From assembly GCA_025361365.1 (NCBI GenBank), contig JANYAM010000011.1, positions 1 through 37,992 of the forward strand: a stretch of DNA of 37,992 nucleotides. Direction: 5' to 3'. Each line of letters starts with the position of its first letter. Positions within the stretch are counted from its first letter, which is position 1. A model generated the notes under the pieces. The model was not told the DNA's origin, did not search any database, and saw only the letters and a program-made list of their open reading frames with translations. Positions 17,453 to 26,595 of the stretch are shown in pieces. This DNA comes from Opitutus sp. Lineage in GTDB: Bacteria > Verrucomicrobiota > Verrucomicrobiia > Opitutales > Opitutaceae. A program made the position numbers and the translations under genes.

Positions 17453-19267
17453 TCACCGCGGCGCGAACAGCGGCAGCAGCTGCATGCCCGGCACCGTGAC
17501 GAGGCCCTTGTCCGTGATGCGCACCTCGGGGATGACGGAAAGCGGGATGAGGTTGAAGCCCATGTAAGGCAGCGTGCAGCCGGCGGCGGTCCACGCGGCT
17601 TTCAGCGCGGTGGACTCGGCGGCGACCACGGTGGCGCGCTTGTCGGAGAGCAGGCCGGCGACGGGCAGTGCGACCTTGGCGACAACTTTTCCGCCGCGGA
17701 TGACACACACACCGCCGCGCATGGCCTTGATGGTCTTCAGCGCCAGCTGCAGGTCGGCCTCGTTGGTGCCGGCGAGGATGATGTTGTGCGCGTCGTGGCC
17801 GACGGAGCTGCCGACCGCGCCCTCCTTGAGGTTGAAATCCTTCAGCAGGCCGTGCGCGACCTCGCCCGATTTGCCGTGGCGCTCGACGATGGTGACGAAA
17901 CACAGGCCGTGCTTCGTGAACAAGTCCGGCCAAGTCGTGCCTGGCGTGGGATCGAGGGCGACCTGGTCGTGGAAGAGGATGATGCCTGGCAGCGCGGTGC
18001 GGATCACGTTGGCGGTGACCGGGCCGGCCGGAAGGTCGGGCGTGAGCTTCAGCTTCTTCGACGCGAGCTTCACCGTCTCATAGGCGGCCTTGGGGTAGCG
18101 GTAGCGTTTCGAGAGCGCCTTGTCCAAAATTGGCGTCACCTTGCGGTGTTCGACGACGAGTTCGCCGCCATACCAGGTGTTCTGCGGCACGAGGTCGTCG
18201 TTGAGCAACACGAGGTCGGCCCGGCGCGCCGGGGCGAGGCCGCCGATGTCGCCGTCCTGCGCGTAACGCGTCGCCGGGTGGAGCGAGCCCATGCTCCAGG
18301 CGGTGACCGGCTTCATGCCGTATTTCACGGCCTCGCGCACCACCCAGTCCATGCCGAAGAGAAACAGATCGTCGGCATCGCGGTCGTCGGTGCATACGCA
18401 GACGCGCTTGGGGTTGGCGCCGAGCTCGGTGACGGCCTTGATGGCCTGCGGCAGCGAGTGCCACGGCGTGGTCGGCGGGCCGCCGCGAAGGAAGACCCAG
18501 ACGCCATTCTCGAGGAAATCATTGGAGATATCGCGGTCGATGGCTTCGTGCGTGTCGGAGATGCCGCTGGCGGCGCCGGCGGCGACGAACTCGCGGCCGT
18601 AGATGTGGCCGCAGACGGGGCGGCCGCGCTTGATCGCCTCGGCGAGGACGGCGTGGCTGCGTTTGTCGCCCATGGCTACCTGCACGAAGTCCATTTTCTC
18701 GCCGAGCGCGACAGCCTCGGGCCACTTGTCGAAAAGTTTGCCGATCTTGGCCGGCGTCAGGTCGCCGCCCGCGGTTTCGAAATGCGAGGAGGTGGCCGGC
18801 ACGGTGCTGGGCACGGTGAGAAAAATATTCAACGGGGCCTGGCGGGCGTCGCGCAGCATCCACTCGATGCCCGCGGCGTCGCAGACATTGCCGATCTCGT
18901 GGCTGTCGCAGAAGATGGTCGTCGTGCCGTTGAGGAGCGCTCCCTCGGCGTAGGCGCAGGCGGTCATCATCGAGCTCTCGATGTGGATGTGCGGGTCAAC
19001 GAGACCAGGGGCCAGGATACCGCCGCGCGCGTCGTAGATCTTTGTTTTCGAGCCTTTCGTCGGAGAAAATGAGCCGGCCGGCTTCACCACCGCGATGCGG
19101 CCGGACTTGATCCAAATCTCGCGGTCCGCGTGGATCCGCTCGGTGTAGGTGGAGAGCAGGCGGCCGCCGGTGATGACGAGGTCGGGGGCCGCGCGGCCCA
19201 TGGCCACGGCGGCGAGCGAGCGGGTGACGGTGTGGAGCGGCGGGACGGAAAAGCGGGTGAGGGGCAT
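17453..19267 (-). CDS. ade: Adenine deaminase (amidohydrolase family)
   Basis: A 604-residue enzyme, the usual length for bacterial Ade, which turns adenine into hypoxanthine and ammonia in purine salvage. The metal motif HIH is at 93-95 in [11 protein letters not shown], with [18 protein letters not shown], and [10 protein letters not shown] in the barrel; the C-terminal domain has [18 protein letters not shown] and SSVGHDAHN. All hallmarks are intact. The ATG at 19267 is taken as start; the first 25 residues are not conserved, and an internal Met23 ([10 protein letters not shown]) is a possible shorter start. It is a cytoplasmic enzyme and has no clear functional partner among its neighbours. 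Confidence 0.93.
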   Translation of the reverse strand: MPLTRFSVPPLHTVTRSLAAVAMGRAAPDLVITGGRLLSTYTERIHADREIWIKSGRIAVVKPAGSFSPTKGSKTKIYDARGGILAPGLVDPHIHIESSMMTACAYAEGALLNGTTTIFCDSHEIGNVCDAAGIEWMLRDARQAPLNIFLTVPSTVPATSSHFETAGGDLTPAKIGKLFDKWPEAVALGEKMDFVQVAMGDKRSHAVLAEAIKRGRPVCGHIYGREFVAAGAASGISDTHEAIDRDISNDFLENGVWVFLRGGPPTTPWHSLPQAIKAVTELGANPKRVCVCTDDRDADDLFLFGMDWVVREAVKYGMKPVTAWSMGSLHPATRYAQDGDIGGLAPARRADLVLLNDDLVPQNTWYGGELVVEHRKVTPILDKALSKRYRYPKAAYETVKLASKKLKLTPDLPAGPVTANVIRTALPGIILFHDQVALDPTPGTTWPDLFTKHGLCFVTIVERHGKSGEVAHGLLKDFNLKEGAVGSSVGHDAHNIILAGTNEADLQLALKTIKAMRGGVCVIRGGKVVAKVALPVAGLLSDKRATVVAAESTALKAAWTAAGCTLPYMGFNLIPLSVIPEVRITDKGLVTVPGMQLLPLFAPR

Positions 19268-19382
19268 GGCCGTGTTTTAGCACCGGCAGTGCCAGCGGCG
19301 AGGTGTTTTGTGGCGGCGGCATTTCGTTCTTTTACCGGCACGCCTGAAGCTGTAGGCATGGGCGCGCTTCCCTCACTCCTTC

Positions 19383-20069
19383 ATGCAATTCGGCCGTCTC
19401 CGCTTCGTTCTCATTCTTGCCCTGCTTGCCTCCAACCTCCTGGTGGGCGTGCTCAGCCTGCTTTTCCTCCGTTCGATGGAGCAGCGCTATGCCCAGCTGT
19501 TCGACCGCAGCGTGCCGCTGATCAACAATCTCCGCACCCTGACGCGCGAGTTGAGTGGCGTGCAGCGACTGGCGCGGCGCATTTCCGACCCCAAGAACGA
19601 GACCGCCTGGGCCCCGTTGCTGCAGCAGATGGACGACGCCAGCAACAGCGCCAAGACGCACGCGATCGAGATCAGCGTCATGGAATCGCTCAAGGACAGC
19701 CGCCACGTGGCCACCATGGCCCGTTTCGGCCGCGAATATGACGAGAAGGTGGACCAGTTTCTGGCGCTGGCTCACGCCGGGAAGATCCCTGAGTCCAACC
19801 AGTTCAACGTCGACGTGTTGCGCCTGGCCTACGACCGCTACATGGATGCGGTGGACGACGCCGCCAACTATGTGGAGCGCGAGGGCATCGACCTGCGCGC
19901 GCGCTATGCGCAGGATTCGCGGCTGTTCGGCGGCTTCCTGCTGGCGGCCGCCGGCTGGCCGCTGCTCGCAGCAGCGGGGCTCGTCGTGGTAATGGCGCTG
20001 CTGGTGATCGGGCTGTTCGCCGCTGTGTTCTTCCCACGGCTCTTCACGTCAAAGCAACCCGTGGCCTGA
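19383..20069 (+). CDS. Stand-alone four-helix-bundle (4HB_MCP-like) membrane sensor protein
   Basis: A 228-residue protein with an N-terminal membrane helix (about 8-29), an extracytoplasmic helical region of about 145 residues (30-178) rich in Asp, Arg and Glu, and a C-terminal hydrophobic segment (about 180-220), after which only SKQPVA remains. The layout matches the ligand-binding module of chemoreceptors (RSMEQRYAQLFDRSVPLINNL resembles the 4HB_MCP start), but there is no HAMP, kinase, cyclase or MCP signalling domain. It could be a truncated receptor, or an accessory sensor acting through another membrane protein. It is divergent from ade; no partner is evident nearby. Confidence 0.7.
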   Translation: MQFGRLRFVLILALLASNLLVGVLSLLFLRSMEQRYAQLFDRSVPLINNLRTLTRELSGVQRLARRISDPKNETAWAPLLQQMDDASNSAKTHAIEISVMESLKDSRHVATMARFGREYDEKVDQFLALAHAGKIPESNQFNVDVLRLAYDRYMDAVDDAANYVEREGIDLRARYAQDSRLFGGFLLAAAGWPLLAAAGLVVVMALLVIGLFAAVFFPRLFTSKQPVA

Positions 20070-20081
20070 GCGGAGGCTGGG

Positions 20082-21356
20082 CTAAATGCCCTTCGGGATC
20101 GCCGCGCTCAGGTTCACGGGTGCGCCGTCGGTCACGAGAATGTTGTCCTCGAAGCGCACGCCGCCGAGGCCGAGCATTTGCTCCGCCAGCGGCCAGTTGA
20201 CGGCGTCGCGGTATTTGGCACGGCGGGCCGGGTCGTTGAGGATCGCGGGGATGAAATACATCCCGGGCTCGACGGTGACGAGGTAGCCGGGGCGCAGGAC
20301 GAGGTCCATGCGCAGGGTGCGGAGACTGGGGCGCGGGTCCTTGGTGCGACCCGGCTCGAGGCCGCCGGCGTCGCGCACGCCGAGGCCGAGCATATGGCCG
20401 AGACCATGCGGGAAGAACAGTGTGTGCGCCTCCTGTTCGACGAGCGAGGTGGGGTTGCCCTTCATCACGCCCATGGTGACGAGGCTGCCCAGCATGTCCA
20501 CCGCGGTGGCGAGATGCAGGTCCTTCCACTCCGCGCCTGGCCGGCAGCGTTCGCAGGCGCGGATCTGCGCCCCGAGCACGGCTTGCGCGAAGTCGCGCTG
20601 GAAGGCCGACGGCTTGCCCGCCACGTAGGTGCGGGTGACGTCGATCACGTAGCGGTCGGTCTGCGGGCCGGCGTCGATGAGGATGAAGTCGCCGTCCTTT
20701 GCCACGCGATCAGGCGAGGGCGAGCCGTGGAAGACGGCGCTCTGCGCACCGACGCCGATGATGGAGTCGTAGCCGGTGGTCTGCGCGCCTTGGCGGAAAA
20801 ACTCGGCCTCGAGCTCGATCTGCAGCGTGCGTTCACTGACGCCGGGCTTGAGCAGCGGCTGGATCTTTGCGTAGCCGGCGGTCGCGGCCGCGGCGCAGCG
20901 TTTCATCACGTCGATTTCGGCCGGCTCCTTCGGGCGGCGCGCGTGCTTGTAGGCTTCGCGGACCTGGGTCGTGCGTTTCTCGTCCAACACCACGCCGGCC
21001 ACGGGCGCGCCGAGCCCGATGACCCGGCGGCCCTTGCGCGCGGCGAGCCACGCGGGGAATTGGCTGAGCAGTTCGCCGGGCAGCTGCTCCTTGCCCTCCC
21101 ACACGCGGTCCAACTCGGTGACCTCGGGCACGAAGGAAATCCACCCGCTCTTCGGGTCGTAGGCGATGATGCCGCCCGTCGCCTCGACGTGGCCGGTCAG
21201 GTAATAGTATTCCTGGTGCGCGATGAACGGCAGGTGGATGTCGCTGATCTCGGGCTTCGGGAGCGGCGAGCCGGCGCCGACGAGGAGAATCTCATCGGCC
21301 GTCAAGCCGAGGGCGGGGGCAATGCGGGCGCGGCGGACGGTGTAATCAATGGTCAT
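20082..21356 (-). CDS. pepP: Xaa-Pro aminopeptidase (M24B metallopeptidase)
   Basis: A 424-residue cytoplasmic peptidase that removes an N-terminal residue before proline. The N-terminal AMP_N domain (about 1-130) is followed by the pita-bread fold with all five metal ligands visible: Asp228 and Asp239 (LIDAGPQTDRYVIDVTRTY), His321 (HGLGHMLG), Glu363 (TVEPGMY) and Glu403 (RFEDNILV). The start is the ATG at 21356 (MTIDYTVRR); ten extra residues upstream are read from a low-complexity intergenic repeat and are not conserved. It faces the four-helix-bundle gene end to end with a 12-base gap. Confidence 0.92.
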   Translation of the reverse strand: MTIDYTVRRARIAPALGLTADEILLVGAGSPLPKPEISDIHLPFIAHQEYYYLTGHVEATGGIIAYDPKSGWISFVPEVTELDRVWEGKEQLPGELLSQFPAWLAARKGRRVIGLGAPVAGVVLDEKRTTQVREAYKHARRPKEPAEIDVMKRCAAAATAGYAKIQPLLKPGVSERTLQIELEAEFFRQGAQTTGYDSIIGVGAQSAVFHGSPSPDRVAKDGDFILIDAGPQTDRYVIDVTRTYVAGKPSAFQRDFAQAVLGAQIRACERCRPGAEWKDLHLATAVDMLGSLVTMGVMKGNPTSLVEQEAHTLFFPHGLGHMLGLGVRDAGGLEPGRTKDPRPSLRTLRMDLVLRPGYLVTVEPGMYFIPAILNDPARRAKYRDAVNWPLAEQMLGLGGVRFEDNILVTDGAPVNLSAAIPKGI

Positions 21357-21371
21357 GGGAAGTTTGTTGGC

Positions 21372-21401
21372 CACAAAAAGGCACAAAAATTCGCGAAAAG
21401 G
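21372..21401. repeat. Short-period A-rich repeat upstream of pepP
   Basis: Three 10-base units in a row: CACAAAAAGG, CACAAAAATT, CGCGAAAAGG. The period and the A-rich composition, unlike the surrounding GC-rich genes, resemble the arms of the elements at 27991, 29164 and 30816. No inverted second arm is seen. Confidence 0.55.
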
Positions 21402-21465
21402 AAGCCTCTCCAGACTCAGAGCAGACCGGATTAACGGGGGAAGGCCACGACGGTAGGGCGCAAAA

Positions 21466-22122
21466 TCAGATTAGGCCCATCTCCCGGGCGCGGAGGGCGG
21501 CCTGGGTGCGGTCGAGGGCGCCCAGTTTGCCGAGCACGTTTGTCATGTGGTTCTTCACCGTGCCCTCGGTGATGTTCAAGCGGGAGCCGATCTCCTTGTT
21601 GCTGCAACCGGCGGCGAGCAGCTTGAGCACGCCGAGTTCGCGCTCCGAGAGCGGATCGGCGAGCGTTTGCGAAACTTTTTTGCCCTCGCGGGCCGAGAAG
21701 CGGTTGACCTCGGCCATCAGCCGGGCCGTCACGGTGGGCTCGAGGACCGAGGCGCCCTTGGCGGCGGCGCGGACGGATTCGTTGAGCTTGTCGGCCGAGC
21801 ACGCCTTCAGCAGGTAGCCGAGCGCGCCGGCGCGCATGGCCTCGAAGATCTCCTCGTCCTCCTCGAAGGTGGTGAGCACGACGACCTTCGTGGCCGGCAC
21901 GGCCGCCATGACGCGGCGCGTGGCCTCGACGCCGCCCATGACCGGCATGCGCAGGTCCATGAGGATGACGTCGGGTTTGTGCCCCTTCGCCAGGGCGACG
22001 GCGCGCTCGCCGTTCTCGGCCTCGGCGACGATCTCGAAGTCGGGCTGCAGCGTGAGCAGGGTGCGGAGCGCTTCGCGGAAGAGCGACTGGTCGTCGACCA
22101 GCATGAGCCGAAGTTTTTTCAT
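21466..22122 (-). CDS. NarL/FixJ-family response regulator
   Basis: A 218-residue regulator. The receiver domain has the acidic pair in LVDDQ, phospho-acceptor Asp56 (VILMDLRMP) and Lys in GYLLKA; the LuxR-type helix-turn-helix is complete (LSERELGVLKLLAAGCSNKEIGSRLNITEGTVKNHM). The kinase lies just upstream in the same direction, 85 bases away, with a palindromic repeat at 22133-22185 between them. This spacing is unlike the overlap in the other two-component pair at 5369-7119. Targets are not evident from the neighbours. Confidence 0.93.
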   Translation of the reverse strand: MKKLRLMLVDDQSLFREALRTLLTLQPDFEIVAEAENGERAVALAKGHKPDVILMDLRMPVMGGVEATRRVMAAVPATKVVVLTTFEEDEEIFEAMRAGALGYLLKACSADKLNESVRAAAKGASVLEPTVTARLMAEVNRFSAREGKKVSQTLADPLSERELGVLKLLAAGCSNKEIGSRLNITEGTVKNHMTNVLGKLGALDRTQAALRAREMGLI

Positions 22123-22132
22123 CGGAGATTGC

Positions 22133-22185
22133 TGTAGCGGCGCTCTATGAGCGCCGGGCGACGGCGGTCATAGACCGCCGCTACA
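22133..22185. repeat. Dispersed palindromic repeat, TGTAGCGGCG family, copy 2
   Basis: A 53-base element with ends TGTAGCGGCG and CGCCGCTACA and two internal hairpins, CGGCGCTC-TAT-GAGCGCCG and CGGCGGTC-ATA-GACCGCCG. It is the inverse of copy 1 at 12283-12332. It lies between a histidine kinase and its response regulator, within one operon, so it may affect their relative expression. Confidence 0.9.
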
Positions 22186-22207
22186 GGGGATGCAGCATGA
22201 AGCGGTT

Positions 22208-23386
22208 TCACGCCGGCACCTCGACGGTGAGGGTGAAGCCGCGGCCCGGGCGGTTGCCGGACTCGACGCGCCCGCCGATGACCTCGATGCGCTCACGGAT
22301 GCCGATCAGGCCGAAGCCGGCCGCGGGGCCGGCGGCGCCCCGGCCATTGTCAGTCACGGCGAGGGTCACGCGCCCGCCCGTGGCGAAATCGAGAACGAGT
22401 TCCGCGGCGGTGGCGTCGGCGTGCTTGCGGATATTGGTCAGGGCCTCCTGCGCCGAGCGGAAGAGGGCGTGCTCGACGCCGGGCGTCAGGGGGCGCGCGG
22501 TACCGGCGATGCGGATCGTCACGGGCAGGCCGGCTTCATGCACGAGGGCTTGCAGAGCCGCGGGCAGGGGCGGGCGAGTGGTGTCGGTGCGGAGGGCGCC
22601 GACGGAGCGGCGGACATCGTCGAGCGCGTCGCCGGTGAGCTGGGCGGACTTGAGGATGGCCTCGCGGGCCTTCTCCGGCTGGCCTGGGAGGATGGCGGCG
22701 GCGGCGTCGAGCTGCGTCTTCACCACGGTGAGATAGTGGCCGATGCCATCGTGGATCTCGCGGGCGACGCGGTTGCGTTCGCGGGTGGTTGCGAGGTCCT
22801 CGGCCTGGGCGGCTTGCGCGCGGAGCTGAGCGTTGGCCGTCTCCAGCTCGCGTTGCAGTTCCTCGGCATGTTCCTTGGCGCTCAGCGCTTGGCGCGTGAT
22901 GAGGGTGAAGGCGATGGTGAAGGCGAACGCCGCCACGAAATCGAGCACGGCTTCGGGAATGGCGCGCGGCCCGTAGCGATACGCAAACACCCCGACCGTA
23001 ACCGCGAACAGGTAGGCGGTGGCGGCGGCGGCGGCGGGCCACTTAAAGTCAAAGTAGGCCTGGCTGACCAGCGGGAGGAGGATAATGTTGAAGTAGCCGA
23101 GCACCGGGCTGACGAAGACCATCGCCGTGCCCACGATACATTGGATCAGGTAGCGGATGGTTTCCCATTTCCAGCTTGCGGTGTCGTCGAAGCAGTGGCC
23201 GAGGATCGCGACCACGGTGTAGACTCCGCCCAACAAAAAGGTCGCCGCCACCTGCGCCACCGAGCCCTGAATGTGATTCATGAAGGCGAACTGCGAGAAG
23301 CAGGTCAGCACCACGCAGACGAACGCGCCGGCCCCGTAGAGGTCGGTGCGCCGGTGCCGGTGCGGGCTGTGTTCGTGCAATGCCAT
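22208..23386 (-). CDS. Membrane sensor histidine kinase (HisKA_3/NarX-type)
   Basis: A 392-residue kinase with an N-terminal membrane domain of four to six helices (about 18-165) lacking a periplasmic sensor loop, so it probably senses the membrane state or a ligand within it. A coiled-coil stretch (168-200, EHAEELQRELETANAQLRAQ) leads to the HisKA_3 domain with phospho-acceptor His212 (REIHDGIGHYL). The HATPase has the N box SAQEALTNIRKHA and G box TDNGRG. This layout resembles DesK-like kinases. It is the upstream partner of the response regulator at 21466-22122. The N-terminus is His-rich (MALHEHSPHRHRR), which may be incidental. Confidence 0.92.
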   Translation of the reverse strand: MALHEHSPHRHRRTDLYGAGAFVCVVLTCFSQFAFMNHIQGSVAQVAATFLLGGVYTVVAILGHCFDDTASWKWETIRYLIQCIVGTAMVFVSPVLGYFNIILLPLVSQAYFDFKWPAAAAATAYLFAVTVGVFAYRYGPRAIPEAVLDFVAAFAFTIAFTLITRQALSAKEHAEELQRELETANAQLRAQAAQAEDLATTRERNRVAREIHDGIGHYLTVVKTQLDAAAAILPGQPEKAREAILKSAQLTGDALDDVRRSVGALRTDTTRPPLPAALQALVHEAGLPVTIRIAGTARPLTPGVEHALFRSAQEALTNIRKHADATAAELVLDFATGGRVTLAVTDNGRGAAGPAAGFGLIGIRERIEVIGGRVESGNRPGRGFTLTVEVPA

Positions 23387-23447
23387 GTCGCCAGCCTATC
23401 ACGCCCGGCCCGCTTGGCGATATAGGAAGGAAGTCATGGTTCGGTCA

Positions 23448-23517
23448 TGTAGGGTCGCCGCTGGTCGGCGGACCATATCAAATCCAGAGCGGTCCGGCGA
23501 CAAGCGCCGACCCTACA
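23448..23517. repeat. Palindromic repeat (TGTAGGGTCG...CGACCCTACA) covering a stop codon
   Basis: Arms of 27 bases at 23448-23474 and 23491-23517 are inverse complements with a few mismatches, around a 16-base centre. The ends resemble those of the TGTAGCGGCG family. On the minus strand the TAG within its TGTAGGG end is the stop codon of the FAD/Fe-S dehydrogenase (23515-23513). Confidence 0.88.
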
Positions 23518-26458
23518 AAAGCGCGGCGTGCAGGATCTCGACCGGATGCAGGGCGATGCGGCCGGTGGCATCCTTGATCTGGTGGCGGCAACTGGTGCCG
23601 GGCGCGGCGACGAGCGTGTCCGCCGGCGCGCTGCGCACGGCGGGGAACAGCACGAGTTCGCCGATCTGCTGGGAGATTTGGAAATGCTCTTCCTCGTAGC
23701 CGAACGAGCCGGCCATGCCGCAGCAACCCGACGGGATGAGCGCCACCTTGTGGCCCGCCGGCAGCTCGAGCATTTTCACCGTCGGCACCAGTGACGACAG
23801 CGCCTTCTGGTGGCAGTGGCCGTGCAACTTGATGGCGCGGGTCTCCGGCTTGAAGGCCGCGCGGGTGATGCGGCCGGCGTCGGCCTCGCGGGCGATGAAC
23901 TCGTCGATGAGCAGGGCGTTCTTCGCCAGCGCCCTGGCCGCGTCGAGCAGGTGATCCGGCATGAGATCGGGATACTCGTCGCGGAAACCCAGAATGCACG
24001 ACGGCTCGAGGCCGATGAGCGGCGTCTTCGCGCTGACGACGTCTTTCAAGAGCTCGACGTTGCGGATGGCGAATTTCTGTGCGTCGCGCACCAGGCCCTT
24101 CGAGAAATGCGCGCGGCCGCTCTCGACGTGCTCCGGGATGACGACCTCGTAGCCGAGCTTGTTCAGCAGCTGCACGGCCTTGATGCCCATGGGCGTGTCG
24201 TTGTAGTTCGTGAACTCGTCGCAGAAGAGGAAGACCTTGCCGTTGGGATAGGCGAGCGACGGTGGGTTCGCGTGCTGCGCGTGCCATTTGGCGAGTGTGG
24301 TGCCATGCAGCTCCGGCAGGCTGCGCTTGAGCGAGAAGCCGGCAAAGCGCTTGATCCAGCGCGAGACATCCGGCGCGGTGACGGCCCAGTTGTAGAGCGC
24401 GGGGAAGAGCGAGGCCAGGCGCATGGACGGTGTGAAGCCGGCTACGAGCCGCGAGCGCAGCGGCACGCCGTTGGCGTCGTAATAATGCTGCTGCCACTCG
24501 GCTTTGAGGCGGGCGACGTCCACGTTGGACGGGCACTCGGACTTGCAGCCCTTGCAGGAGAGGCAGAGGTCCATGACGTCCTTCACCTGCTCGCTGTCCC
24601 AGGCGTTCATGCCCTCGCGCGACTCGGTCAGGACGTGGCGCAGCATGTTCGCGCGGGCGCGGGTCGTGTCCTGCTCATTGCGCGTCGCCATGAAGCTCGG
24701 GCACATCGTGCCGCCCATCAGGTGGGTCTTGCGGCACTCACCGACGCCGTTGCATTTTTCGGCGGCGCGGAGCACGCCCTGGGTCGCGCTGAAATTGAAG
24801 ACCGTCTTGTATTCCGGCGTCGGGTGGTCAGGCCCGTGGCGCAGCGACGTGTCCATCGGCGGTGTGTCGATGATCTTGCCCGGGTTGAACAGGCCGCGCG
24901 GATCGAAGGTCTCCTTCACGCGCCGCATCATCGCGAAGCACTCGGGGCCGACCATGAACGGAATGAACTCGCCGCGCAGGCGGCCGTCGCCGTGCTCGCC
25001 CGAGAGCGAGCCGCGATATTTCTTCACGAGGTGCGCGACGTCAGTGGCGATGCCGCGGAAAAACTTCATGCCCTCGGGTGTCTTCAGGTCGAAGAGGGGG
25101 CGGGTGTGCAGCTCGCCGGCGCCGGCGTGGGCGTAGTAGACGGAGCTGAGGCCATATTTGTTGCGCATCAGCGAATCGAACTCGGCGATGTAGGCCGGCA
25201 GGTCCTCGACGGCGACGGCCGTGTCCTCAACGACCTCACGCGGCTTGGCGTCGCCGGGGACATTCATCATGAGGCCCTGGCCGGCGCGGCGGAGGTCCCA
25301 GACCTTGTTGGCGTCGTCGCCCCAGAGCACGGGGAACGCGTAGCCGAGGCCGGCGGCGCGGAATTCACTCTCGAGCGTGCGCATGACGGCCTCGATCGCT
25401 TCGCGCTTTTCGAGGCGAACCTCAACGACCAGCACGGCGCCGGGGTCGCCCTGGACGAAGAAGCGGTTCTTGGCCTGTTCGAGGTTGGACTTGGTGCACT
25501 CGAGGATGTGGCGGTCAATTAGCTCGCAGCCGAACGGCCGGTGGCGCATCGCGATGAGCGTGGCGTGGAGCGAATCCTGGATGGTCTTGAAATGGGCGCA
25601 CATCAGGGCGCCCGCCGGCGGCAGGGGCTCGACGTTGAGTTCGAACTCCACGCCGAGGAAGAGCGTGCCCTCGGAGCCGGCGAGCAGCTGGCAGAGGTTA
25701 AAGGGCTTCGCGTTCGCCGGGTCGAAGACATTGCACTCCATCAGCCGGTCGAGCGCGTAGCCGGTGTTGCGGCGCGTGACGGTCGGCTTCGGGTAATGGT
25801 CGCGGATGAGCTGCCGGTTCTTCGCGTCGCCGAGCAGGTCGCGGACGGTGCGGTAGATTTTGGTCTCGAGCGTGTCGGGTCCGGCGCACTTGGCGGCGAA
25901 CTCGGTGGCGGTGAGCGGGCCGAAGGTGACCGCGGAGCCGTCGCTGAGGAAGCCGCGCGTCGAGACGAGGTGCTCGCGGGTCGTGCCATGGACGATGGAG
26001 TTGGCGCCGCAGGAGTTGTTGCCGACCATGCCGCCGATCATGGCGCGGTTGGCGGTGGAGGTCTCGGGCGTGAAGAAGAGGCCGAGCGGCTTGAGGTGGA
26101 GGTTGAGCTCGTTGCGGACGACGCCCGGTTGGACGCGGACCCGGCGCGCCTTCGCGTCGGTGGCCACGATGCGGTTCAGGTGCCGGCCGACGTCGACGAC
26201 CATGCCGCCGCCGACGACCTGGCCGGCGAGGGAAGTGCCGGCGGTGCGCGGGATGAGGCCGATCTGGTGCTGGTTCGCGAACGCGATCAGCTCGCGCAGG
26301 TCCACCTCGGTTTTCGGCAGCGCGACGGCGACGGGCGTCTCCTGGTATTCCGAGGCATCGGTCGCGTAGAGCGCTCGCATGGTGCGGTCGAAATGCAGCT
26401 CACCGGTCAGGCGGGCGGCCAGGGACGACAAGTCGGCGGAGGTGGGAGCGGCGATCAT
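23513..26458 (-). CDS. FAD- and Fe-S-containing dehydrogenase (D-2-hydroxyglutarate/D-lactate type)
   Basis: A 981-residue fusion of a GlcD-like flavin domain and a GlpC-like iron-sulfur domain, like E. coli YdiJ, which oxidises D-2-hydroxyglutarate. The FAD-binding PCMH domain spans about 35-250 (RTAGTSLAGQVVGGGMVVDV from 71; MVGNNSCGANS from 144), then the FAD-oxidase C domain. The Fe-S part has CLSCKGCKSECP near residue 632 and CCG-type motifs late (HGHCHQK and SGCCGMAGSFGY). An extra Cys set, CNGVGECRKTH, precedes it. It lies divergently beside a DUF1338/HglS gene, whose expected product is D-2-hydroxyglutarate, which supports that substrate; D-lactate or glycolate cannot be excluded. Confidence 0.88.
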   Translation of the reverse strand: MIAAPTSADLSSLAARLTGELHFDRTMRALYATDASEYQETPVAVALPKTEVDLRELIAFANQHQIGLIPRTAGTSLAGQVVGGGMVVDVGRHLNRIVATDAKARRVRVQPGVVRNELNLHLKPLGLFFTPETSTANRAMIGGMVGNNSCGANSIVHGTTREHLVSTRGFLSDGSAVTFGPLTATEFAAKCAGPDTLETKIYRTVRDLLGDAKNRQLIRDHYPKPTVTRRNTGYALDRLMECNVFDPANAKPFNLCQLLAGSEGTLFLGVEFELNVEPLPPAGALMCAHFKTIQDSLHATLIAMRHRPFGCELIDRHILECTKSNLEQAKNRFFVQGDPGAVLVVEVRLEKREAIEAVMRTLESEFRAAGLGYAFPVLWGDDANKVWDLRRAGQGLMMNVPGDAKPREVVEDTAVAVEDLPAYIAEFDSLMRNKYGLSSVYYAHAGAGELHTRPLFDLKTPEGMKFFRGIATDVAHLVKKYRGSLSGEHGDGRLRGEFIPFMVGPECFAMMRRVKETFDPRGLFNPGKIIDTPPMDTSLRHGPDHPTPEYKTVFNFSATQGVLRAAEKCNGVGECRKTHLMGGTMCPSFMATRNEQDTTRARANMLRHVLTESREGMNAWDSEQVKDVMDLCLSCKGCKSECPSNVDVARLKAEWQQHYYDANGVPLRSRLVAGFTPSMRLASLFPALYNWAVTAPDVSRWIKRFAGFSLKRSLPELHGTTLAKWHAQHANPPSLAYPNGKVFLFCDEFTNYNDTPMGIKAVQLLNKLGYEVVIPEHVESGRAHFSKGLVRDAQKFAIRNVELLKDVVSAKTPLIGLEPSCILGFRDEYPDLMPDHLLDAARALAKNALLIDEFIAREADAGRITRAAFKPETRAIKLHGHCHQKALSSLVPTVKMLELPAGHKVALIPSGCCGMAGSFGYEEEHFQISQQIGELVLFPAVRSAPADTLVAAPGTSCRHQIKDATGRIALHPVEILHAALL

Positions 26459-26485
26459 GCGGCGTCCGGTTTAAGTAGGAGCCGG

Positions 26486-26495
26486 AAACCGGTTT
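26486..26495. promoter_or_regulatory. Palindrome AAACCGGTTT in the divergent promoter region
   Basis: A perfect 10-base palindrome in the 137-base region between the divergent FAD dehydrogenase (start 26458) and DUF1338 gene (start 26596). It could be an operator shared by both genes. Nothing else identifies a binding protein. Confidence 0.3.
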
Positions 26496-26595
26496 GGCGA
26501 GCCCGCGGATGCCCAATCTACTCCTTTCGGCCCAGTAGAAGAGGCTTGGACAGGGCCGGGGCCGGGGCTTATGACATACGCCGGAGATCCCGACC

